A stretch of 64,000 nt of DNA from contig NZ_CP092462.1 in the NCBI RefSeq assembly GCF_022387135.1, forward strand, positions 930,001 through 994,000, read 5' to 3'. The notes under the pieces were generated by a model, which was not told the DNA's origin, searched no databases, and worked only from the letters and a program-made list of their open reading frames with translations. Below are positions 1 through 11,132 of this stretch, one piece after another. Origin of the DNA: Comamonas sp. B21-038 (GTDB lineage: Bacteria > Pseudomonadota > Gammaproteobacteria > Burkholderiales > Burkholderiaceae_C). The translations under genes and the position numbers were made by a program. How positions within the stretch are numbered: position 1 is the first letter of the stretch; every line of letters starts with the position of its first letter.

Positions 1-647
1 ACACCCGCCTGACCTTGAAGGACGAAAGCGCGCTGGTGGTGCCCGTCACCGCCATCCGCACTGGCGGCAATGGCGACTTTGTCTATGTGATCAATGCGGA
101 CCGCACGGTGACCCAGCGCACCGTCATCCGGGGCATGAGCACGGTCGAATGGGTGGCCATCAATTCCGGCCTGAAAGAGGGCGAGCTGGTGGTGACCGAG
201 GGCGCCGACCGCTTGAAGGATGGCGCCGTGGTGGCGCTGCAAGGCGATACCCCCACCCAGGCGCATGGCGCCAGCAGTGGCCGGCGCGGTGCGCGTGAGG
301 GCGGCCCGCGTGAGGGCGGTGGACGCCGTGGCAACAGCGAAGGCCGGGGGGCCAATGGTGCAACGGCACCCGGAACTGCGGCCGGCAATGGCGCGCCCGC
401 CGGTGGTGGTGGCGGCGGGGTAGCGGTCGAGCCCAATGCCGGCCAGCCCAGCGCCGCAGCCCCTGCGGTGAACCCGGACCCGTCTGCCGCTGGCAACAGT
501 GGTTCTGGCGGCTCGGGTGGCTCGAGCGGATCCACCCCTTCCTCCGGATCAGGCCAGACCGCACCCGCCATCAAGCCGGAGGAAGCACCCAAGGGCATGG
601 CACCAGCGGCCACGACGGTGCAACCCGCCCAGCGCGCCAACCAGTAA
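1..647 (+). CDS. mdtA: RND efflux periplasmic adaptor, C-terminal part (MdtA-like, 5' truncated by window)
   Basis: C-terminal 214 residues of a membrane-fusion protein; the reading frame is open to the window edge, so the true start lies outside. The visible part is the last beta-barrel/membrane-proximal segment typical of MdtA/AcrA adaptors (ALVVPVTAI near the start, then GELVVTEGADRLKDGAVV). The adaptor links the inner-membrane pump to the outer-membrane channel across the periplasm. About 125 residues of Gly/Ala/Pro/Ser-rich low-complexity sequence follow the folded domain, much longer than the usual short tail. It is 13 bases upstream of the first pump gene and clearly in one operon with it. 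Confidence 0.9.
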   Translation, partial: TRLTLKDESALVVPVTAIRTGGNGDFVYVINADRTVTQRTVIRGMSTVEWVAINSGLKEGELVVTEGADRLKDGAVVALQGDTPTQAHGASSGRRGAREGGPREGGGRRGNSEGRGANGATAPGTAAGNGAPAGGGGGGVAVEPNAGQPSAAAPAVNPDPSAAGNSGSGGSGGSSGSTPSSGSGQTAPAIKPEEAPKGMAPAATTVQPAQRANQ

Positions 648-660
648 GGCGGGCTGAGCG

Positions 661-3600
661 ATGAGTCCTTCCCGCCCCTTTATCCAGCGGCCGGTGGCGA
701 CGGCCTTGCTGATGCTGGCCATCGTGCTGACCGGTCTGGTGGGCTTTCGGCTGCTGCCGCTGTCGGCGCTGCCCGAGGTGGATTACCCGACGATCCAGGT
801 GCAGACCTTGTACCCCGGCGCCAGCCCCGAGGTGATGAGCCGCACGGTGAGCGCACCGCTGGAGCGCCAGCTCGGCCAGATGTCCGGACTGGATCGCATG
901 TCCTCGACCAGCGCTGCCGGTGTGTCCATCGTGACCCTGCAGTTCCAGCTGGGGCTGTCGCTGGATGTGGCCGAGCAGGAGGTGCAGGCCGCAATCAACG
1001 CCAGCAGTGCGCTGCTGCCGGCCGACCTGCCCGCCCCCCCGATCTATGCCAAGGTGAACCCGGCCGACACGCCGGTGATGAGCCTGGCCATCACCTCCAA
1101 AGAGCTGCCGCTCACCGAGGTGCAGAACATCGTCAACACCCGCCTGGCGCAGAAGATCAGCCAGGTTTCGGGCGTCGGTCTGGTCAGCCTGGAAGGCGGG
1201 CAAAAGCCTGCAATGCGCATCCAGGCCAACACCCAGGCGCTGGCGGCCAATGGCATTACCTTGAGCAGCCTGCGCACCGCCATCAGCAATGCCAATTCCA
1301 ACAGCGCCAAGGGCAGTTTCGATGGACCCAAGCGCTCCTACTCGATCAACAGCAATGACCAGCTGCTGACCACCGATGACTACATGAACCTGGTCGTGGC
1401 CTGGAAGGGCAATGCCCCGGTGCTGATGAAGGACGTGGCGCGTGTGGTGGCCAGCGCCGAGAACGACCGGCTCGCCGCCTGGGTCGATGAGACGCCCGCG
1501 ATCATCCTGAATGTGCAGCGCCAGCCCGGCGCCAATGTGATTGCGACTGTCGATGCGATCAAGCAGCGCCTGCCTGAGCTGACTGCGTCCTTGCCTGCGT
1601 CGGTCGAGGTCAAGGTGCTGACCGACCGCACCACCGGCATCCGCGCGTCGGTCGAGCATGTGCAGATGGAGCTGGCGCTGGCTGTGGTGATGGTGGTGCT
1701 GGTGATCTTCTTCTTCCTGCACAGCCTGCGTGCCACGGTGATCGCCAGCCTGGCCGTACCCATCTCGCTGATCGGCAGCTGCGGGGCCATGTACCTGCTG
1801 GGCTACAGCCTGAACAACCTGAGCCTGATGGCGCTGACGATTGCGACCGGCTTTGTCGTCGACGATGCGATCGTGATGATCGAGAACATTGCGCGCTACA
1901 TCGAAGAGGGCGAGACGCCGATGGCTGCCGCCTTGAAGGGTGCAGCGCAGATCGGCTTCACCATCATTTCGCTGACCGTGTCGCTGATTGCGGTGCTGAT
2001 TCCGCTGCTGTTCATGGGCGATATCGTGGGCCGTTTGTTCCGCGAATTTGCGGTGACTCTGGCCATCACCATTCTGATCTCGGCCGTGGTGTCGCTCACC
2101 CTGGTGCCGATGATGTCGGCGCGCTGGCTCAAGCAAGAGGACACCAGTGCGCACACGCGCGGCTGGGCGGCATCGGTGCAGCGCGGTTTTGACAAGGTGA
2201 TCCACCATTACGACCGTGGCCTGCACTGGGTGTTTCGCCACCAGGCGCTGACCCTGGTCGTGGCGGTGGCTACCGTGGTGTTGACGGGTCTGCTCTATCT
2301 CGCCATTCCCAAGGGCTTGTTCCCAACGCAGGACACCGGCCAGCTGCAGGCGCAGATCGAGGCCGCGCAAGAGGTCTCCTTTGCCCGCATGAGCGATCTG
2401 CAGCAACAGGCCGTCAGCGCCATCCTGCAGGACAAGGATGTGGCCTCGGTCAGCTCGGTGGTGGGGGTGGATGCCGCCAACAACACCATGCTCAACACCG
2501 GCAGCCTGTCGATCAACCTGACCCGGCCGCATGATGCGCAGGATGCGGTGATGCAGCGCCTGCGCGAGCGGGTGAGCCAGGTGGCGGGGGTGCGCATTTT
2601 TCTGCAACCCTCGCAGGACCTGACCATCGACTCGCAAACCGGCCCCACCGAATACCGCCTGTCGATCGGCGGCGTGAACACCGACCAGGTCAATGACTGG
2701 ACGCAGAAGCTCGTCAGCCAGCTGCAGAACGTGGCCGAGGTGCGCAATGCCACCAGCGATGCCGGGCGCAAGGGCCTGTCGGCCTATGTCAATGTGGACC
2801 GCGATACCGCATCGCGCCTGGGCATCAGCGCCAGCAGCATTGATGACAGCCTCTACAGCGCCTTTGGCCAGCGCATTGTTTCGACGATCTTTACCGAGAC
2901 CAACCAGTACCGCGTGATTCTGGAGGCGCAGCAAGACCAGCTCAACAGCGTGCAGACCTTGGGCAACCTGGCCATCAGTGCCAGCAGCACGGGGGCCACG
3001 CCGCTGTCAGCCATAGCGAATATCGAGGAGCAGATGGCACCGCTGCAGGTGACCCGCGTGTCGCAGTACCCCGCCGCGACCCTGGGCTTTGACACCGCTC
3101 CCGGCGTATCGCTGGGCCACGCAGTCGATGCCATCAAGCAGGCGGCCAAGGATATTGGCATGCCCGCGTCGCTGACCATGGAGTTTCTGGGCGCGGCAGC
3201 CGCCTACCAGAACTCGCTCACCAGCCAGTTGGTCCTGATCCTGGCGGCGCTGGTCTGCGTCTACATCGTGCTGGGCGTGCTGTATGAGAGCTATGTGCAT
3301 CCGATGACCATTCTGTCTACCTTGCCGTCGGCGGGGGTGGGTGCCTTGCTGGCGCTGATGATCAGCGGCAACGACCTGGGTGTGATCGGCATCATCGGCA
3401 TCATCTTGCTGATCGGCATCGTCAAGAAGAACGCGATCATGATGATCGACTTTGCGATCGATGCCGAGCGCAACCAGGGCATGGGGCCGCAAGAGGCCAT
3501 CCACCAGGCGGCCTTGCTGCGCTTCAGACCCATCTTGATGACGACCCTGGCCGCGTTGTTTGCTGCACTGCCGCTGATGTTTGGCTGGGGCGAGGGCGCC

Positions 3601-3771
3601 GAGCTGCGCCGCCCGCTGGGCCTGGCCATTTTTGGCGGGCTGATGCTCAGCCAGTTGCTGACCCTGTTCACCACCCCGGTGATCTACCTGGTGTTTGACC
3701 GCCTGGGTGCCCGCTTTGGCCGCCGCCAAGCCGGCAATGCCGATGGCAGCCATGCCGAGGTGCAGGCATGA
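661..3771 (+). CDS. mdtB: RND multidrug efflux permease, MdtB-like
   Basis: Full-length inner-membrane RND transporter (1036 aa) driving proton-coupled export of drugs or bile-type compounds. It opens with the conserved [14 protein letters not shown] first membrane helix. It carries the paired TM4 aspartates (about D401-D402, in VVDDAIVM) and the TM10 lysine (about K922, in [13 protein letters not shown]) of the proton relay. Two large periplasmic loops follow TM1 and TM7. The next pump gene overlaps its stop by four bases (ATGA), showing translational coupling. In the MdtABC system two different RND proteins form a heteromultimer; the pair here fits that. Substrates cannot be read from sequence. 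Confidence 0.95.
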   Translation: MSPSRPFIQRPVATALLMLAIVLTGLVGFRLLPLSALPEVDYPTIQVQTLYPGASPEVMSRTVSAPLERQLGQMSGLDRMSSTSAAGVSIVTLQFQLGLSLDVAEQEVQAAINASSALLPADLPAPPIYAKVNPADTPVMSLAITSKELPLTEVQNIVNTRLAQKISQVSGVGLVSLEGGQKPAMRIQANTQALAANGITLSSLRTAISNANSNSAKGSFDGPKRSYSINSNDQLLTTDDYMNLVVAWKGNAPVLMKDVARVVASAENDRLAAWVDETPAIILNVQRQPGANVIATVDAIKQRLPELTASLPASVEVKVLTDRTTGIRASVEHVQMELALAVVMVVLVIFFFLHSLRATVIASLAVPISLIGSCGAMYLLGYSLNNLSLMALTIATGFVVDDAIVMIENIARYIEEGETPMAAALKGAAQIGFTIISLTVSLIAVLIPLLFMGDIVGRLFREFAVTLAITILISAVVSLTLVPMMSARWLKQEDTSAHTRGWAASVQRGFDKVIHHYDRGLHWVFRHQALTLVVAVATVVLTGLLYLAIPKGLFPTQDTGQLQAQIEAAQEVSFARMSDLQQQAVSAILQDKDVASVSSVVGVDAANNTMLNTGSLSINLTRPHDAQDAVMQRLRERVSQVAGVRIFLQPSQDLTIDSQTGPTEYRLSIGGVNTDQVNDWTQKLVSQLQNVAEVRNATSDAGRKGLSAYVNVDRDTASRLGISASSIDDSLYSAFGQRIVSTIFTETNQYRVILEAQQDQLNSVQTLGNLAISASSTGATPLSAIANIEEQMAPLQVTRVSQYPAATLGFDTAPGVSLGHAVDAIKQAAKDIGMPASLTMEFLGAAAAYQNSLTSQLVLILAALVCVYIVLGVLYESYVHPMTILSTLPSAGVGALLALMISGNDLGVIGIIGIILLIGIVKKNAIMMIDFAIDAERNQGMGPQEAIHQAALLRFRPILMTTLAALFAALPLMFGWGEGAELRRPLGLAIFGGLMLSQLLTLFTTPVIYLVFDRLGARFGRRQAGNADGSHAEVQA

Positions 3772-6700
3772 ACCTGTCCGAGCCCTTCGTCAAACGCCCG
3801 GTCGCGACGGTCCTGCTGACCATCGGCATGGCACTGGCGGGCATTGCCGCGTTCTTTGCGCTGCCGGTGGCGCCCTTGCCGCAGGTGGATTACCCGGTCA
3901 TCTCGGTCACGGCCAGCCTTTCGGGTGCGAGCCCGGAGAACATGGCCTCCAGCGTAGCCACGCCGCTGGAGCGCCATCTGGGCGTGATCGCCGGGGTCAA
4001 TGAGATGACCTCGCGCAGCTCGACCGGCTCGGCCAATGTGACCTTGCAGTTCGACCTGAACCGCGACATCAATGGCGCTGCGCGCGAGGTGCAGGCGGCC
4101 ATCAATGCTGCGCGCAGTGACCTGCCGTCAGACCTGCGCAGCAACCCTACCTACCGCAAGATGAACCCATCGGATTCGCCGATCATCATCTTGGCGATGA
4201 CCTCGCCCACGCGCACGCCCGGCGAGCTGTATGACGAGGTCTCCAACGTGGTGAGCCAGCGCATCTCCCAGGTTGATGGCGTGGGCGATGTCGAAATCGG
4301 CGGCGGCTCGCTGCCGGCGGTGCGGGTGGAGCTCTTGCCCCAGGCACTGAGCCACTACGGCATTGCGACCGAGGATGTGCGCGCCGCCATCCAGGCCGCC
4401 AATGCCAACCGGCCCAAAGGGGCTATCGAGAGTGGTGGCAACCGTCTGCAGATCTACACCCCGGCGCCCGAGCGCAAGGCCAGCTGGTACCAGGGCCTGG
4501 TGGTGGGCTGGCGCGATGGCGCCGCTGTCAAACTGGGCGATGTGGCACGCGTCATCGACGGGCCGGCCAATGTCTACACGATGGGCTTGTTCAATGGCCA
4601 ACCCGCCATCCTGGTGCTGATCACGCGCCAGCCGGGCGCCAACATCATCAACACCGTGGACAACGTCCGCAAGCTGCTGCCCGAGCTGCAGGCCCAGCTG
4701 CCCAAGGATGTGAAGATCCAGGTGGCCAGCGACAGCACCAACTCCATCCGCTCGTCGCTGCACGAGATCGAGACCACCTTGCTGGTCTCGGTGATCCTGG
4801 TGGTGCTGGTGGTGGGGGCGTTTATCCGCAAGGCGCGCGCTACGGTGATTCCGGCCGTGGCCACCGTGGTGTCCTTGCTGGGCACCTTTGGCGTGATGTA
4901 CCTGCTGGGCTTCAGCCTGAACAACCTGAGCCTGATGGCGCTGACGGTGGCCACCGGCTTTGTGGTCGATGACGCGATTGTGGTGCTGGAAAACACCAGC
5001 CGCCATATCGAGCAGGGCATGGACAAGATGGCCGCCGCGCTGCAGGGCGCGCGCGAAGTGGGCTTTACCGTGCTGTCGATCAGCCTGTCCCTGGTGGCGG
5101 TGTTCATACCGCTGCTCTTCATGGAAGGCCAGATTGGCCGCCTGTTCAAGGAATTCGCCGTGACCTTGTCGGTGGCAGTGATGATCTCGCTGGTCATCTC
5201 GTTGACGACCACGCCGATGATGTGCGCCTGGTTTCTGCGCAACGAGGATGCCATCGAGACGGCACCGCGCGGCCGCTTTGCCCGCGCGCTGGAGAACGGC
5301 TACAACGCGATGCTGAGGGTCTACGAGCGCTGCCTCGATTGGGCGCTGCATGCCAAGCTTGTCGTGATGCTGATCCTGGTGATCGTCATCGGCATGAACG
5401 GCTATCTGTTCATGCACGTGCAAAAGGGCTTCTTCCCGCAGCAAGACAACGGCCAGCTGGCGGGCGGCCTGCGCGCGGACCAGAGCATCTCGTCGACCGC
5501 GATGGCGGGCAAGCTCAAGGAGGCCTTGTCGATCATCCAGCAGGACCCGGCCATCGACACGGTGGTGGGCTTTGCCGGCGGCAGCCGCTCGGGCGGGGGC
5601 TTTGTGTTCATCAACCTCAAGCCGGTCAGCGAGCGCGATGTGACCAGCCTGCAGGTGGTCGCGCGCCTGCGCCCCCAGCTGTCGCAGATCACCGGTCTGC
5701 GCGTGTTCCTGAACCCGGTGCAGGACTTGCGCATGGGCGGGCGCTCGTCCAATTCGACCTACCAGTACACCCTCAAGAGCGACAACACCGCCGACATGAA
5801 GAAATGGGCCACGCGCCTGGCCGAGCGCCTCAAAGAGGAGCCTTTGCTGCAGGACGTGGACACCGACCAGTCGGAGAGCGGCGTGGAGGTGTATGTCGAG
5901 GTGGACAAGCAGGCCGCAGCGCGGCTGGGGGTGAACTCCAAGTCCATCAACAACGCGCTCTACAACGCCTTTGGCCAGCGCTCGGTGGCCACCATCTACA
6001 GCGACCTGAACCAGTACTCGGTGATCATGGAATGGGCGCCGGAGTACACGCGCGGCCCACCGGCGTTGCAGGATATCTATGTGCCCTCCAACCTGACGGG
6101 CACCGAGGGCACGGCCGCCAACCCGGCGCAGCGCAGCGCATCGACCGGCAATGTGATCAGTACCAGCGTCGCTACCATGGTGCCGCTGTCGAGCTTTGCC
6201 AAGGTGGTGGAACGCCCCGCGCCCACCAGCGTGAACCACCAGGACGGGGAGCTGTCAACGACGATCTCGTTCAACCTGGACGATGGCGTGGCGCTGAGCG
6301 AAGCCCAGCAGGTGATTGCCCAGGCCGAGGCCGATATCGCCATGCCCATCAATGTGCGCGGCAGCTTCCAGGGTACGGCGCTGAGCTTTCAGAAATCGCA
6401 GAACCAGCAGCTCTACCTGATCCTCGCCGCAATCGTGGTGATCTACATCGTGCTGGGCATGCTCTATGAAAGCCTGGTGCACCCGATCACGGTGCTGTCC
6501 ACCCTGCCATCGGCTGGTGTGGGTGCGGTGATTGCGCTGATGCTGTTCAACATGCAGTTCACGGTGATTGCGCTCATCGGGGTGTTCTTGCTCATTGGCA
6601 TTGTGAAGAAGAACGCGATTCTGATCATCGACTTTGCGCTGGAGGCCGAGCGATCGCGGGGCCTGTCTGCCATCGACGCGGTGCGCGAGGCCTGCCTGCT

Positions 6701-6959
6701 GCGCTTCCGCCCCATCCTGATGACCACCTTGGCCGCCGCGCTGGGCGCCTTGCCGCTGGCCATAGGCTTTGGCCAGGGCTCGGAGCTGCGCCAGCCGCTG
6801 GGCATTGCCATCATTGGTGGCCTGCTGGCCAGCCAAGTGCTGACCCTGGTCACCACGCCGGTGGTCTATGTGCTGCTGGACAAGCTGCGCCGCCGCGCCC
6901 CTAACGAGCGCGACCTGGGCCGTGCCTCCAACGACGGCATGCCCACCCTGGAACACTGA
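3768..6959 (+). CDS. mdtC: RND multidrug efflux permease, MdtC-like
   Basis: Second full-length RND pump subunit (1063 aa), starting inside the stop codon of the upstream pump. It shows the same layout: [17 protein letters not shown] at the N terminus, [17 protein letters not shown] with D401-D402 in TM4, and [14 protein letters not shown] with K947 in TM10. It is about equally long as, but clearly distinct from, its neighbour, as expected for the B/C pair of the MdtABC family rather than a recent duplication. It contains a Ser/Thr-rich insertion (about residues 770-810) in the second periplasmic loop. It is followed six bases later by the outer-membrane channel gene, completing a four-gene export operon. 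Confidence 0.95.
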   Translation: MNLSEPFVKRPVATVLLTIGMALAGIAAFFALPVAPLPQVDYPVISVTASLSGASPENMASSVATPLERHLGVIAGVNEMTSRSSTGSANVTLQFDLNRDINGAAREVQAAINAARSDLPSDLRSNPTYRKMNPSDSPIIILAMTSPTRTPGELYDEVSNVVSQRISQVDGVGDVEIGGGSLPAVRVELLPQALSHYGIATEDVRAAIQAANANRPKGAIESGGNRLQIYTPAPERKASWYQGLVVGWRDGAAVKLGDVARVIDGPANVYTMGLFNGQPAILVLITRQPGANIINTVDNVRKLLPELQAQLPKDVKIQVASDSTNSIRSSLHEIETTLLVSVILVVLVVGAFIRKARATVIPAVATVVSLLGTFGVMYLLGFSLNNLSLMALTVATGFVVDDAIVVLENTSRHIEQGMDKMAAALQGAREVGFTVLSISLSLVAVFIPLLFMEGQIGRLFKEFAVTLSVAVMISLVISLTTTPMMCAWFLRNEDAIETAPRGRFARALENGYNAMLRVYERCLDWALHAKLVVMLILVIVIGMNGYLFMHVQKGFFPQQDNGQLAGGLRADQSISSTAMAGKLKEALSIIQQDPAIDTVVGFAGGSRSGGGFVFINLKPVSERDVTSLQVVARLRPQLSQITGLRVFLNPVQDLRMGGRSSNSTYQYTLKSDNTADMKKWATRLAERLKEEPLLQDVDTDQSESGVEVYVEVDKQAAARLGVNSKSINNALYNAFGQRSVATIYSDLNQYSVIMEWAPEYTRGPPALQDIYVPSNLTGTEGTAANPAQRSASTGNVISTSVATMVPLSSFAKVVERPAPTSVNHQDGELSTTISFNLDDGVALSEAQQVIAQAEADIAMPINVRGSFQGTALSFQKSQNQQLYLILAAIVVIYIVLGMLYESLVHPITVLSTLPSAGVGAVIALMLFNMQFTVIALIGVFLLIGIVKKNAILIIDFALEAERSRGLSAIDAVREACLLRFRPILMTTLAAALGALPLAIGFGQGSELRQPLGIAIIGGLLASQVLTLVTTPVVYVLLDKLRRRAPNERDLGRASNDGMPTLEH

Positions 6960-6965
6960 TACGCC

Positions 6966-8420
6966 ATGATGCCAACCCTCGCCTTTTCCCATTCCCTTCG
7001 TCCGACCCGGACGGCGCCTGTGCTGCGCAGCCTGGCACTGGCGCTGTGCTGCGCCGGGCTGTTGAGTGCCTGCTCGGTGGCCCCCGTCTACCAGGTACCT
7101 AGCACCCCCGCGCCGGCCAGCTTCAAGGAAGCCGGCGCGCTGTGGCAAAGCGCCCAACCCAACGATGCCGTGGACCGGGGCGACTGGTGGACACTGTTTG
7201 CTGACGAGCAGCTCAACCAGCTCGCTGCCCGGGTGCAGGTGGACAACCAGAACATCGCAGCGGCCGCAGCGGCCGTGCAACAAGCCCAGGCGGCGCTGCG
7301 CGTGGAGCAGGCCGGCCTGCTGCCGACCGTCAATGGCACGCTGGGCCAGACGCGCCAGGGTGGCGGCCAATCCAGTGGCAATGGCAGTGCCTCGCTGGGC
7401 ATCAGTGCCGCCTGGGATGCAGACCTGTGGGGGCGCCTGCGCGAATCGGTCAGTGCTGCGCAAAGCAGCGCCCAGGCCAGCGAGGCCGATCTGGCCGCCG
7501 CGCGCCTGTCGGCCGTAGGCAGCCTGGTGCAGAACTACTTCAGGCTGCGCGAGGCCGATGCCGAGATGCAGATCCTGCAGCAGTCGATCGAGGGCTACCA
7601 GCGCAGCCTGCAGATTGCCCAGAACCGCTACGACGTCGGTGTGGAGGCGCGCACGGCGGTGCTGCAGGCGCAGACGACGTTGACGAATACGCAAGCCAGT
7701 GTCGAATCCCTGCGCCAGTCGCGCCAGACCTATGAGCATGCGATTGCGGTGCTGACCGGGCAGGCACCGGCCCAGTTTGACCTGCCGCCTGAAGCCTGGA
7801 ATGTGACGGTGCCCGAGGTCCCGGTGGTAGTGCCGTCGACCTTGCTCGAGCGCAGGCCCGATATTGCAGCGGCCGAGCGGGCGGTGGCTGCGGCCAATGC
7901 CCAGATCGGTGTGGCCCAGGCCGCTTATTACCCGAGCCTGAGCCTGAGCGGCTCGCTCAGCCGATCCGGCTCGAACCTGGGCAACCTGTTCAGTGCCTCC
8001 GGTTTGCTGTGGTCGCTGGGCGCATCGCTGAGCCAGAGCATTTTCAACGCCGGTGCCACCACGGCTCAGGTCGATTCTGCGCGCGCCGCCCATGCGGCCC
8101 GAACCGCGAGTTACCGCCAGTCGGTGCTGGCGGCTTTTCAGGCGGTCGAAGATGTGTTGAGCAATGTGGCCGCGCTCAATGCCCAAAAGCCGCTGCTGCA
8201 GCAAAGCCTGGATTCGGCCGAAAAGGTGGAGCAGCAAATGCTCAACCGCTACAAGGAAGGACAGGTGCCCTATACCGATGTGGTGACCGCCCAGGCTACG
8301 GCGCTGTCAGCGCGCCGCTCGCTGATCCAGTTGCAGCTGAACCAGCAACTGGCGGCGGCCCAGCTCATCCAGGAGTTGGGTGGCGGCTGGCATGCCGATT
8401 GGATGAACCCCGGCACCTGA
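6966..8420 (+). CDS. Outer-membrane efflux lipoprotein, NodT/OprM family
   Basis: A 484-residue TolC-like outer-membrane factor that forms the exit duct of the efflux complex. The N terminus has a signal peptide ending in a lipobox (LLSAC, acylated C36). Two repeated outer-membrane-efflux domains follow, rich in Ala/Gln helices (for example QAALRVEQAGLLPTV and NRYDVGVEARTAVLQAQ), with the LLERRPDIAAAERAV motif characteristic of NodT lipoproteins near residue 300. It is the last gene of the RND operon. Length is normal for the family. Confidence 0.95.
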   Translation: MMPTLAFSHSLRPTRTAPVLRSLALALCCAGLLSACSVAPVYQVPSTPAPASFKEAGALWQSAQPNDAVDRGDWWTLFADEQLNQLAARVQVDNQNIAAAAAAVQQAQAALRVEQAGLLPTVNGTLGQTRQGGGQSSGNGSASLGISAAWDADLWGRLRESVSAAQSSAQASEADLAAARLSAVGSLVQNYFRLREADAEMQILQQSIEGYQRSLQIAQNRYDVGVEARTAVLQAQTTLTNTQASVESLRQSRQTYEHAIAVLTGQAPAQFDLPPEAWNVTVPEVPVVVPSTLLERRPDIAAAERAVAAANAQIGVAQAAYYPSLSLSGSLSRSGSNLGNLFSASGLLWSLGASLSQSIFNAGATTAQVDSARAAHAARTASYRQSVLAAFQAVEDVLSNVAALNAQKPLLQQSLDSAEKVEQQMLNRYKEGQVPYTDVVTAQATALSARRSLIQLQLNQQLAAAQLIQELGGGWHADWMNPGT

Positions 8421-8474
8421 AGGCTGGGCCTGGCCCTAGCTCTGGCTTCGGGCTGAGGACGTCTCCCCGCGTCG

Positions 8475-9563
8475 TCAGTGCAGATGCGGCAGAAAATTGC
8501 GCCCCGTTCGCTGCACAAACTGCGCATAGCTCATCGGCGCGCCCAGTTGCACGTCGGCGTGGTTGGGCAGCACCCAGGCCCAGGCCCGCTGCTGCTGTTC
8601 GTCAAACACCAGTTTGTACAAATGGCTGGGTACCCAGACCTGGTTGCGGCCAATCGTCGGCGTCTGGCCTTCGAACAGCGGGCCGGTGTAGACAAACACA
8701 TTGCCGCGCGCGCGTTTGGCATATTTGCGCACATCGGCTTCGAGCTTGGACCAGACCTGGCGGTTGTGGGTGGGGTCCTGCGGCACCATGTTCGACAGCG
8801 CAAACGACTGGGCCATGCCCGTGGCGGTGCTCTGGTCCGCTGCCGGCGCCATGTGCCCGCGGTCATAGCCGCTGGCCTGGTAATCGGACAGCTCCGCCTT
8901 GTAGGCAGCGCGCAGGCGCGCATCGGCATAAAAATGGTCGGTGCGGGGCAGTCCGGCAGCACTTTGCAGCCGCTGGCGGCTGAGGCGTTCCACCGTGACA
9001 ATGGGCGTTTTGGACAGCCCCGAATACAGCACCGCGAACCCTGTGGAACACAAGGTCACGGGCATCCAGCTGCGGCCCACGCTGGCCGCACTGAGCGGGG
9101 CGTCCGGCGGCAATTGCTCGGCGCAGTCGGCAAACCCCTGGCTGGCTTTGTCCGAAGCGGCTGGGCTGGATGAGCCTGCAACTGGAGGCGAGGGCGGTGC
9201 AGAAGAGGGCGCGTGACCAGTGCCTGACGCTGCACCACCGCCTCGGCTTTGCCGGGCAATGTCTTCAAAGCGGGCTTGCCAGTCTGCGGCAGTGGATTGC
9301 AGCTCGCCCCACCACTGCTGCGCGGTCTGGACGGGGCCTTGTTGCTGCAGCCACTGCGTGGTGCTGTGGATGGCCCATTGGCGAACGTGGTCCAGCTGGG
9401 GAACATAGGCGGCCGAGCCCAGCGCCGCCACTGCGCTGTAGCCTGCGAGTGCGCCCCGGCCTACCAACTTGCGCAACAAGCCACGCAGCAGGCCGGGGGC
9501 TGATTTGGATGCTTTTTTCTTTTGGGCTGAGCGCTTGGCAGAACGGGAAGGAGGGCAGGCCAT
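8475..9563 (-). CDS. DNA/RNA non-specific endonuclease (NUC1 type), membrane anchored
   Basis: Sugar-nonspecific beta-beta-alpha-metal nuclease. The catalytic motif DRGHMAPAAD has the general-base histidine at about H237, and the downstream metal-binding asparagine (about N267) lies in THNRQVW, the standard NUC1 signature. The N terminus is strongly basic (KRSAQKKKASKSA), followed by a hydrophobic stretch (about residues 38-54), so it is probably tethered to the inner membrane with the nuclease domain outside. A Ser/Pro-rich linker of about 60 residues precedes the domain. An in-frame TTG start exists at 9611, but the ATG at 9563 is preferred. It is a single-gene unit convergent with the efflux operon. 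Confidence 0.9.
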   Translation of the reverse strand: MACPPSRSAKRSAQKKKASKSAPGLLRGLLRKLVGRGALAGYSAVAALGSAAYVPQLDHVRQWAIHSTTQWLQQQGPVQTAQQWWGELQSTAADWQARFEDIARQSRGGGAASGTGHAPSSAPPSPPVAGSSSPAASDKASQGFADCAEQLPPDAPLSAASVGRSWMPVTLCSTGFAVLYSGLSKTPIVTVERLSRQRLQSAAGLPRTDHFYADARLRAAYKAELSDYQASGYDRGHMAPAADQSTATGMAQSFALSNMVPQDPTHNRQVWSKLEADVRKYAKRARGNVFVYTGPLFEGQTPTIGRNQVWVPSHLYKLVFDEQQQRAWAWVLPNHADVQLGAPMSYAQFVQRTGRNFLPHLH

Positions 9564-10101
9564 GAACTTTGACAACCGGGGTGTGCTGGCGTCAGCCAGC
9601 ACGCATAACAACCGTTCTATTGTGGCGCAAATTGCTACCTTTGGCTTGCTGGATGCTATGAATTTTTTAGCTATTCACCAAGCAGTGTAGATGGATACTG
9701 TCTGTATGCCTGGAGGCGGCTTGGATCGCAGGTACTGTATAAAAATATGGCACAAGTTGCGCAGCGGATGCCTGCGTCCGGCTCGCGATGCTTCGCGAGT
9801 GGCTGATCCGCATCTGCATTGCGGGGCAACGTGCGCCGTCAAGAAAAACAGCCAGCGGCGACGCAGATAGCAAACAACTGCAAACCAATAATTATTGACA
9901 AGGTCAAATAGATTTAATCGAATATGATATAGCTATCAATTATGGCTAAGTTTTGGCGCGGCATGCATTGTACGAGTGCGATTGAATAACGGGAGTGCAT
10001 CGAATAGGCCGCTGTATCACAGTGGGTTTGATGGCCGATGCGGATAATGCTCGGGTGAATGGGTTGGCCGCCGATACTTTGCAAGGACATTAGTTATTCC
10101 C
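9564..10101. other. AT-richer gene-poor stretch between nuclease gene and small ORF
   Basis: No convincing coding region is seen on either strand. It contains the upstream region of the nuclease gene, a half-conserved SOS-like box at 9735-9750 (CTGT, eight bases, ATGG), and an AT-rich tract at 9880-9960 that contains TTGACA (9895-9900) but no well-spaced -10 partner. Base composition drops relative to the flanks, suggesting foreign or decaying DNA. Confidence 0.5.
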
Positions 10102-10377
10102 ATGTACACCCCCTTCTATGTGTATTTGTCGTCGGAGCCTTTTTCCAAGATCAAACTGAGGCCTACCAGCCATTTTGGTGTGTACCGAACCGATCCCATC
10201 AAGCTGGTTGTCAATGAAGCGACGGTGGCGACCTACCAGTATGTGCGTCTGGACCGGGTATTCAACAAGATATTCATCTACGATATTCAATTGCGACGTG
10301 ATGTAGGTAGCCTGGGTCTGGGGCAGTTCTATGAGGAGCAAATGGGTGGACGCTCCAAACCTGCCGATAATGAGTAA
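10102..10377 (+). CDS. Small hypothetical protein, doubtful
   Basis: A 91-residue ORF of unknown function that I do not recognise. Its composition is protein-like (aromatic, beta-rich start MYTPFYVYLSSEPF; mixed charges) and its codons are less GC-rich than those of neighbours. A possible AAGGA ribosome site lies 14 bases before the ATG, which is long. It lies alone in an AT-richer interval left of the phage-derived cluster, so it could be a cargo gene or a remnant. No signal peptide, membrane helix or known motif is visible. Confidence 0.4.
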   Translation: MYTPFYVYLSSEPFSKIKLRPTSHFGVYRTDPIKLVVNEATVATYQYVRLDRVFNKIFIYDIQLRRDVGSLGLGQFYEEQMGGRSKPADNE

Positions 10378-11132
10378 TTCGGGCCGGATCTGATGGCTCG
10401 CAGCCTGCACAGAGATAATGCAGCGCCTGTTTTGATGCGGCTTGGCTGGCTTACCTGGCAAACACCGGTACTGAATTGAGATGCGCATGCGGAGCACGCG
10501 CAGATCGGTACGCGCGGGGCAGGTAACTCCGAGGGTGGTGTGGGGGTATTGTTATCGGGGGGCGGGCGCACACGCATGCGCTCTCAAGGGTCAAGCGGAG
10601 CAGCATAGGCACCGCCTGTGTTGTTACTTGCCAGGCTAGGCTCCACGAGAGCCCAGTTGGAAATGGGCAGGTATCCGTGGAGCGTTGCACAGCAGTGCAC
10701 GCGCAAGAGGAAACCTTTCATAACATATTGCGTTTGTTGATGTGACGGCATGTTTCTCGGGTGGCGCTGGGGTCTGCATTGCTATGCCTTCACCGCTTCG
10801 GATTGACGGAAGGTCTCCCTCAGCATAGCCCCTTGTTGCAACGGGCCTGTACGGTGGCGGCTCGCCCGCAAAAAAGCCGGATTAGCGGGCGGAAAGCCTA
10901 GCAATGCTTGCTAGTATTTGAGTACTATAGATATCAAAAACCATTAGAAGATCATTTAAGATATCTTTTTGCTTCGTCTAATCCGATTGATGAGCTATGG
11001 GCAGAAGCGCAGCAGGCTTCGCGTGGAGCTGCGGACTGCGAAATGCGTCTGTGATTGCCGTCCCCTGTTGCCCGGCCGGCGGTGAAGTGGCTGCGCTGTT
11101 CCGCCTTGTAACCTGTCCGCTGCATCCACTTA
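10378..11132. other. Long non-coding stretch left of the phage repressor
   Basis: About 750 bases without a supportable gene on either strand. Short ORFs here have implausible Arg/Pro/Cys-rich translations. There is an inverted repeat AGATATC/GATATCT around 10928-10966 followed by T residues, and a GC-rich pair CGCCCGC/GCGGGCG near 10863-10892. Nothing identifies an attachment site or integrase. It may be scar DNA left after loss of phage genes. Confidence 0.5.

Noticed and set aside
571..2934. 787-residue open frame on the minus strand opposite the efflux genes
   Set aside because: His/Arg/Gln-rich translation typical of the complement of a GC-rich gene; the plus-strand RND gene explains it fully.
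4128..6239. 703-residue open frame opposite the second pump
   Set aside because: Same antisense composition artefact; no ribosome site or domain.
9891..9936. AT-rich segment with TTGACA as a strong promoter
   Set aside because: No -10 element at 16-18 bases from TTGACA; TATGAT is 22 bases away.
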